Shown one piece after another: positions 19,624 through 23,899 of a stretch of 23,899 nt of DNA. Position 1 is the first letter of the stretch; each line of letters opens with the position of its first letter. The notes under the pieces were generated by a model. The model searched no databases, was not told the DNA's origin, and saw only the letters and a program-made list of their open reading frames with translations. Source of the stretch: an uncultured Prevotella sp. GTDB taxonomy: Bacteria; Bacteroidota; Bacteroidia; Bacteroidales; Bacteroidaceae. The stretch lies in the NCBI GenBank assembly GCA_905211345.1, contig CAJMAO010000017.1:1-23899 (forward strand), given 5' to 3'. The position numbers were made by a program, and so were the translations under genes.

Positions 19624-21522
19624 TCAATAGTTTAAGAATTTTTCCAATGTCCTTCCAATCTCGTTCCTGTAAACAATGGCATCATCCTTGGTCCATTCAC
19701 GCAGGTTACTAGATGAGCGGTTGTAGTATTTCAGGAAGCATCTCAGCGTACATTCAGGCACGAAAGCTTTTACTTTACAGTCCGTCACTTTGTATTGTCC
19801 GTTATCGTCAATGCTTATTTCTTTATGGGCAGACTGGCTTTTGTCGATTATCGTGCGGCGTTTCGAGGCGAACAGGGCGTTCTTGTAGCTTCGGTTGGTA
19901 CCTTGGTCAAGCAGCGCGAAGTTCCATATCCTGTCTTTTTCATCGTCACTAAGACGATTGGTTTCAACCTGTCCGTCTTTCATTATATTTTCATACATGT
20001 CGGCGAAAGCATTATCCTGCGCTTCGTCCCCGTTCCCTTTGGCTGTCAGATAGTTGATTATCTGGAGCCTTAAATTGTCATCCATGATATCGACCAGCGT
20101 GCAACGCAGAAACTCCGCTTTGTCATTCTCGTTATCAAGGCTGTTCCGTGTGCATGAATCAATGTGCTCGATGTCCCACTTCTCGAGTTTATACAGGTGG
20201 AAGGGAAACTTGTGGAACACGCCCATCTTATACTTATCGCTCTCCATGTAAGCCTTGTTCTCGTCGATGATGGTCTGAATATTGAACAACAGCAGCAGTG
20301 GCTTGCATTTTGTTTTAGGCCATCCTGACACTTCATACTGTGTGTCCAGCTTCTTCTCCGGATGTAGACATTGCTTTATCTTCGTTGATATTCGCGGCAG
20401 GATGCAGCCGTTTAGGAAGCTGTCACGGCTTCCGGCGGCTTTCCATTCACTTAAAAGTTTATTCATGTCCAAGCCATTGCCAACATCGACAAGAAATCCG
20501 ATGTAATGGTAAAGTTCAACGTCGCCGTACCATTCGCCCATCGTATTGAACACCGCCATTACCTCGTTCCACACTTTCAGGATGGCTTCGCGGCGGTCTG
20601 ACGCCTTGAACGCCTTGTTGAAGTATCTGAAAGTGCGGTTGCGTTCGCGCCCTTTTTCGCCTATTTCCTTGTCTGTTGCGCCTATTCCGAGGCGGTCGTT
20701 GTCGCAAATGAGGTCGAAAATCCAGTCAATCCTCGTGTCGTATCTCTCGTCGACACCGTGCAGGAAGAGCCAAAACTCGTCGTTTTCAAGCGTGTTCTCA
20801 ATGGTTTCCCATTGCAGTGCGATTTCCTGCTGGCGCAGCCTTACGGCGTATTCGTCGCCCTTGTCGAAGTTAGAGCTGTTCATCACCAACGCCTTTATCA
20901 GCTCTGCGTTGGTAAGGCTGATTTTGCCAATGTTGAGTCTCGTGAACACGTTGATGGGGTTGTCTTCGTCTGTTTCGTACCAGATGAACTTTACTTTTTC
21001 AAGCACAGTGTCGGCAAACGTACGCTTATAGCTCTTGTCTTTGCTATCAAACCATTTCTCTATCGTGACTTTTGTGTTGTGGATATGGTAATAATCAATG
21101 TTGTTACCGGCCTCTTCGGGGTTGATGTTTTTAAGGAAACCGTGGCTTCCGGGTCTCGTCTCGTATGTTATTTCATAATATTCAGACTGATTACCAAGCA
21201 GATAACGCAGTAGGATATATATCGTCGTAAGCCGCTGCTGGCCGTCGATAACTTCCCATTCGCCGCCGCTGTCAAGCAGCGTCCTTACCTCTGCCATGCT
21301 CCCGGCCTTGTGTATGCGGTCGAGCAAGTCTTTGTCGCCGCCCATGCGCACCACGAGCGGTTGCAGGCAATATATCCGGTTGTCCTTTTGGCTGATAAAC
21401 TCGTCGATGTCGTCGAGCAGGTCTTTCACCTCTATGCTTGTCCAGCGGTAGCCGCGCTGGTACGTGGGGATGCTGAATTTCAGTCCCTTCAGCTCCGCGA
21501 TTGACACTAAGTCGATGTTCAT
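19624..21522 (-). CDS. DUF262-DUF1524 protein with C-terminal HNH-like nuclease motif
   Basis: A 632-residue cytosolic protein. The N-terminal DUF262 domain shows IPTYQRGYRW (18-27), VIDGQQRLTTIYILL (DGQQR 93-97) and the FTRLNIGKISLTNAELIKAL helix. The C-terminal part carries WDIEHIDS (W449, H453) and, about 80 residues on, NFALLDQGTNRSYKNALF then ASKRR, which together match the layout of DUF1524 HNH-type nucleases (His, then N-x-x-L-L-x5-N and Lys-Arg). This is the arrangement of single-chain GmrSD and SspE, which cut modified or phage DNA. Its ATG overlaps the stop of the membrane protein gene (ATGA), and it is followed after 6 bases by a second DUF262 gene. Nuclease activity is inferred from motifs. 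Confidence 0.9.
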   Translation of the reverse strand: MNIDLVSIAELKGLKFSIPTYQRGYRWTSIEVKDLLDDIDEFISQKDNRIYCLQPLVVRMGGDKDLLDRIHKAGSMAEVRTLLDSGGEWEVIDGQQRLTTIYILLRYLLGNQSEYYEITYETRPGSHGFLKNINPEEAGNNIDYYHIHNTKVTIEKWFDSKDKSYKRTFADTVLEKVKFIWYETDEDNPINVFTRLNIGKISLTNAELIKALVMNSSNFDKGDEYAVRLRQQEIALQWETIENTLENDEFWLFLHGVDERYDTRIDWIFDLICDNDRLGIGATDKEIGEKGRERNRTFRYFNKAFKASDRREAILKVWNEVMAVFNTMGEWYGDVELYHYIGFLVDVGNGLDMNKLLSEWKAAGSRDSFLNGCILPRISTKIKQCLHPEKKLDTQYEVSGWPKTKCKPLLLLFNIQTIIDENKAYMESDKYKMGVFHKFPFHLYKLEKWDIEHIDSCTRNSLDNENDKAEFLRCTLVDIMDDNLRLQIINYLTAKGNGDEAQDNAFADMYENIMKDGQVETNRLSDDEKDRIWNFALLDQGTNRSYKNALFASKRRTIIDKSQSAHKEISIDDNGQYKVTDCKVKAFVPECTLRCFLKYYNRSSSNLREWTKDDAIVYRNEIGRTLEKFLNY

Positions 21523-22931
21523 TTCTTTGCTCCTTTCTCTATTTTATCCATCCATTCCTTTACTTTCGAGGGCACGTCGCAGGCGTTTCCGTCCAATGTT
21601 TCAAGCAAATACCTGCCTTCCTCGTTGGGCGTAAGGCTGCCGCAACCTTCAATTCCATGCACTAACTGCTCGGCAAGCTGCGGCTGGTCTGCCCTGTTGT
21701 AAAACACTATCGTAACCTTACCTGTCTTCGCGTCGCGCGTTGTGTCAAAGAAAGGACGGCCTAATTCTTCATTGTTGTAGTCGCAGGCAAGCGTGTCCCA
21801 ACACCATGTGAACGTCGTCCAGCCGTCGCGCGGCCCTACCTTATCTAACCATTGCATTGTGTTGTGCTCACGTTCCACGATGTCCATCAGGCGTTCCACC
21901 TCGGCTTTAAGATATTTGCGCAGCCCTTCGTCGTTATGGATGAAGTCACACAGTTTGCCATCAGGTATGTTGTAGTACTTGCCGTCAAAGTATTTCCACC
22001 ACGTTCCGTAGCTTCGCCGGCCTCCGTATTCCCATTTCAGTGCCTTTGAGAAATTCGGGTCGCGTTGGTACGAGGCTTGGATGTAATAATGACCGTTGTC
22101 CCAGCCCACGTTGATATACGCAGGCTTGTTGTTGCCGGCGTCAGAACCTGTCAGCTTAAGCATGAAGCCGTTGCCGTTGGACAGATAGTCGTCAACGGCC
22201 CAGCCTTTGCCTGCCCATGTCGCTTTCATGTCCTCCCATTCTTCCGACACGGCTTCCGCACCGGCAGTTTCTGTGCCGTCATTCCCGTCATCGGGCATGA
22301 ATTGCGGGATATTGCTTTCATCATTGCCCTGACTGAAGGCGTTGGTGAAATTGTCAAGCGTTTCCTCCCAGTCGGGTATGTCATTCCCTTTGAAGTCTTG
22401 GTACAGGTCGGCCTTGAACTCGTCCATGACATTAAACAATTCTTTCAGAAGCTCTTTCCAGTTTTTTTCGTTCAATGTTTCAAGCGCGTTGCCGTTCTCG
22501 TTGATAGTCGTATTGAATATTTTTTTAACGCTGTTGCTTATTTTCTTCACCCGTTCCGGGGCGCAGTGCATGGCTACCGACGATGTCTTGAATGCCAGTC
22601 TCAGTTTCTCGTCGTTGGTAATCCTGCCGTCTTTCAGCACCTCGTACAGCGTATCTAAGTATTCTTGGTACATGCGCAGCTTTTCTTCGAACACCTTGCC
22701 CTTCTTCTCGCGCTTCTCGTCGCTGTCGGTCTGGCCTACAAGCAGCATCATGGTGATGATGGCTGTTATGACGACTCCTATGATGGCGGCGAACATCTCG
22801 TACCAAAGTTCTTTGCCGGTGTATAGCCTTAGGTAAACGGCGAAAGCGCACGCAAGGGCTACAAGAGCCACTGTGGCGGCGATGATGACCGCATTCTTAT
22901 GGTCGGCCAATGTCTTTTTTATCGTACTCAT
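21519..22931 (-). CDS. Two-helix membrane protein of the DUF262 operon, function unknown
   Basis: A 470-residue protein with two transmembrane helices at residues about 14-34 and 46-66, joined by a short positively charged loop, so most of the protein probably faces the cytoplasm. Residues 68-185 are charged and helical, likely coiled coil. An acidic, low-complexity linker (about 190-240) follows, then a globular C-terminal domain rich in Trp and Tyr (YINVGWDNGHYYIQASYQRD, WEYGGRRSYGTWWKYFDG). I do not recognise this domain; it vaguely recalls accessory domains of PD-(D/E)XK family proteins, which is not firm. The stop overlaps the next ATG by four bases, strong evidence for coupled expression with the DUF262 protein. 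Membrane anchoring or sensing for the system is inferred. Confidence 0.85.
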   Translation of the reverse strand: MSTIKKTLADHKNAVIIAATVALVALACAFAVYLRLYTGKELWYEMFAAIIGVVITAIITMMLLVGQTDSDEKREKKGKVFEEKLRMYQEYLDTLYEVLKDGRITNDEKLRLAFKTSSVAMHCAPERVKKISNSVKKIFNTTINENGNALETLNEKNWKELLKELFNVMDEFKADLYQDFKGNDIPDWEETLDNFTNAFSQGNDESNIPQFMPDDGNDGTETAGAEAVSEEWEDMKATWAGKGWAVDDYLSNGNGFMLKLTGSDAGNNKPAYINVGWDNGHYYIQASYQRDPNFSKALKWEYGGRRSYGTWWKYFDGKYYNIPDGKLCDFIHNDEGLRKYLKAEVERLMDIVEREHNTMQWLDKVGPRDGWTTFTWCWDTLACDYNNEELGRPFFDTTRDAKTGKVTIVFYNRADQPQLAEQLVHGIEGCGSLTPNEEGRYLLETLDGNACDVPSKVKEWMDKIEKGAKK

Positions 22932-22963
22932 TGTAATTATGTATTATTCCGTGATACATAAAT

Positions 22964-22996
22964 GGCAGGTAGGCATAGGTTATATGGCTACCTGCC
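22964..22996 (-). terminator. Hairpin between the small first gene and the membrane protein gene
   Basis: GGCAGGTAG (22964-22972) and CTACCTGCC (22988-22996) form a 9-bp stem with further weak inner pairs. On the minus strand it follows the small gene's stop by 10 bases and only a short ATTT tail follows. It may partially end or stabilise the transcript. Confidence 0.45.
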
Positions 22997-23006
22997 TGTG
23001 CTTTGT

Positions 23007-23237
23007 TTAACACTTACCCAATTCTTTGACCTCAAAGTCCCACGACGACCATCTTGCCTTGCTGTAGTCATTGCCGTACTGGCGCATGTAAGCATCCTTT
23101 ATTTCCTTTGCGTCGTTTAAGAACAACTGATTGGGGAAGATACGCTCGGTTGTTATCGTTACTACCATTTCCGGCGTGACAATAGTGCCGTTAGAGCGTA
23201 TGGTGCTCTTAGGCTTCACTTGAAATACTCTGCTCAT
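23007..23237 (-). CDS. 76-residue protein heading the DUF262 operon
   Basis: A small soluble protein, basic at the N-terminus and predicted mainly beta then helix, with no signal peptide, membrane helix or recognised motif. Sequence landmarks are VKPKSTIRSNGTIVTPEMVV at the start and WSSWDFEVKELGKC at the end. ATG at 23237 is the first start; a purine-rich AT stretch precedes it. A -7 box lies 77 bases upstream. It is on the same strand as the membrane and DUF262 genes with a 75-base gap that contains a hairpin, so it may be the first gene of the operon or an independent neighbour. I do not recognise it; a regulator or antitoxin-like role would be a guess. Confidence 0.65.
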   Translation of the reverse strand: MSRVFQVKPKSTIRSNGTIVTPEMVVTITTERIFPNQLFLNDAKEIKDAYMRQYGNDYSKARWSSWDFEVKELGKC

Positions 23238-23313
23238 GATTTTAGTTTTTAGAGTTAAACGATAATGTGATTATATTTACCTTGAAATGTTTTCTGTTCA
23301 GGATAAACCGCTG

Positions 23314-23365
23314 CAAATATACAGTCGGCGGTGTGCCGAAGCGCGGCAGAGGGCGGATGTTTTTC
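23314..23365 (-). promoter_or_regulatory. Promoter-like segment upstream of the DUF262 operon
   Basis: TATATTTG (23321-23314 on the minus strand) is preceded by TCTGCCGCGCTTCGGCACAC, with a TGCC-N7-GGCA inverted repeat, as in the segment at 15351-15400. No -33 TTG is present at standard spacing. Confidence 0.55.
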
Positions 23366-23385
23366 ATGTTTTTTGTGGAAAAGTG

Positions 23386-23640
23386 CAAAAAAGAAAGGAC
23401 ACAGCCTTGCGTTTTCGCCCATTCCGCCGGTTAGGTTCTGGTAAACCTCGAAGTAAGAATAAGGAAAAGCAGCCTGCGCCCCTTGCCGGGGGCAAACCAA
23501 CCTTTCGACTTATCATTTGGAACTTCGATTTAATTTACCAGATTCAACCAACCCAAATAACTTGCCTACAAGTTTGCTTGCAATATGCCGTTACGTGTAA
23601 ATGTCTGTTTCTTTCAGTCCTCCTTTATTTGCAAATGTAG
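23386..23640 (-). other. Transcribed-looking stretch without a convincing gene
   Basis: Between the promoter at 23646 and the segment at 23314 no coding frame looks real. On the minus strand AAGG, six bases, CCTT followed by TCTTTTTT (ending about 23386) could be a weak terminator. This may be a small RNA or a long leader; the evidence is limited to position. Confidence 0.3.
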
Positions 23641-23645
23641 CGTTG

Positions 23646-23677
23646 CAAATATAAGGATTATATCCGAAACGGGCAAA
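23646..23677 (-). promoter_or_regulatory. Consensus promoter far upstream of the DUF262 operon
   Basis: On the minus strand TTTG (23677-23674), 20 bases, TATATTTG (23653-23646) matches the consensus exactly. It would start a transcript near 23640 that runs about 400 bases before the small gene. Confidence 0.65.
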
Positions 23678-23834
23678 TTATACGCCGACAAATTCGCAGG
23701 CCACCGTTAATGCAATATTCATCATGTAAAAAAACGGCAACCGTTTGCATTTTGCAAAAATACCGTAAGCCGCTGCCGAATCACGGCACAGCGAGACATT
23801 ATTCAGCATCATCTCACTACACGGCATTTAAAAC

Positions 23835-23899
23835 ACCGCAAACGGCCTTCCAAAAGGCCACCTTTTGCAATGCAAAATGCCGCCTTTCGCGTTGCGAAA
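23835..23899. repeat. Cluster of AAAAGGCCACCTTTT / GCCGCCTTTCGC units at the window end
   Basis: Arms GGCCTTCCAAAAGGCC, CACCTTTTGCAATGCAAAA and GCCGCCTTTCGCGTTGCGAAA are the same family as at 17181-17237. It runs off the window end. The stretch 23678-23834 shows no gene. Confidence 0.55.

Noticed and set aside
23255..23500. An 81-residue open frame on the minus strand
   Set aside because: It runs over the promoter-like segment at 23314 and shows no protein-like pattern; probably noncoding.

Overview
The window is a chromosomal segment of a member of the Bacteroidales, most likely Prevotella-like. The evidence is the Bacteroidetes promoter form (TTTG or TTG, 19-21 bases, TAnnTTTG) at many genes, the conserved block metK / DUF4271 / hemD / rnpA / yidD / tyrS, a secreted protein ending in a type IX secretion sorting tail, and a cytosolic unsaturated-uronate pathway (kduI/kduD). 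Closest species cannot be fixed from this sequence alone.

Layout. (1) 1-4372, plus strand: 3' end of metK, a six-helix DUF4271 membrane protein, hemD-like, rnpA overlapping yidD, then tyrS. (2) 4391-6507: tRNA-Gln with its own promoter and terminator, kduI, and a kduD gene broken by an apparent 10-base deletion, closed by a strong terminator. (3) 6525-11298, minus strand: a secreted type IX substrate, a repeat-rich intergenic stretch with a MITE-like element, a small helical protein, and a UPF1/IGHMBP2-type superfamily 1 helicase that carries palindromic repeat DNA inside its reading frame and at its C-terminus. (4) 11600-13977: a structured leader or small RNA before greA, a HIT-family hydrolase, then convergent manC, separated by a perfect 35-bp inverted repeat. 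(5) 14103-15617: tRNA-Leu(CAA) with the remnant of a probable serine recombinase abutting its 3' end, a cluster of GTCAC/GTGAC motifs, one small ORF, and a metallophosphoesterase pseudogene. (6) 15692-16960: an RtcB-type RNA ligase. (7) 17320-23237, minus strand: a compact four-gene operon of a 76-residue protein, a two-helix membrane protein, and two DUF262 proteins of which only one shows a recognisable C-terminal HNH/DUF1524-like motif. Its last 660 bases upstream hold promoters and repeats but no convincing gene.

How it fits together. Regions 1-4 are mostly housekeeping (methionine activation, tRNA charging, RNase P, transcript cleavage factor, GDP-mannose supply, uronate use). Regions 5-7 look like an accessory island beside tRNA-Leu: decayed integrase, gene fragments, an RNA repair ligase and a DUF262 operon. 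DUF262/DUF1524 families are established in modification-dependent restriction (GmrSD, SspE), so the operon is the best candidate here for an undescribed membrane-linked defence system; that role is inference.

Three dispersed repeat classes run through the intergenic DNA: a CCTCCCCGAGGGGAGG palindrome family, a family of short AAAGGCCGCCTTT hairpins, and a long hairpin element built on GTAGAGACGCGAT.
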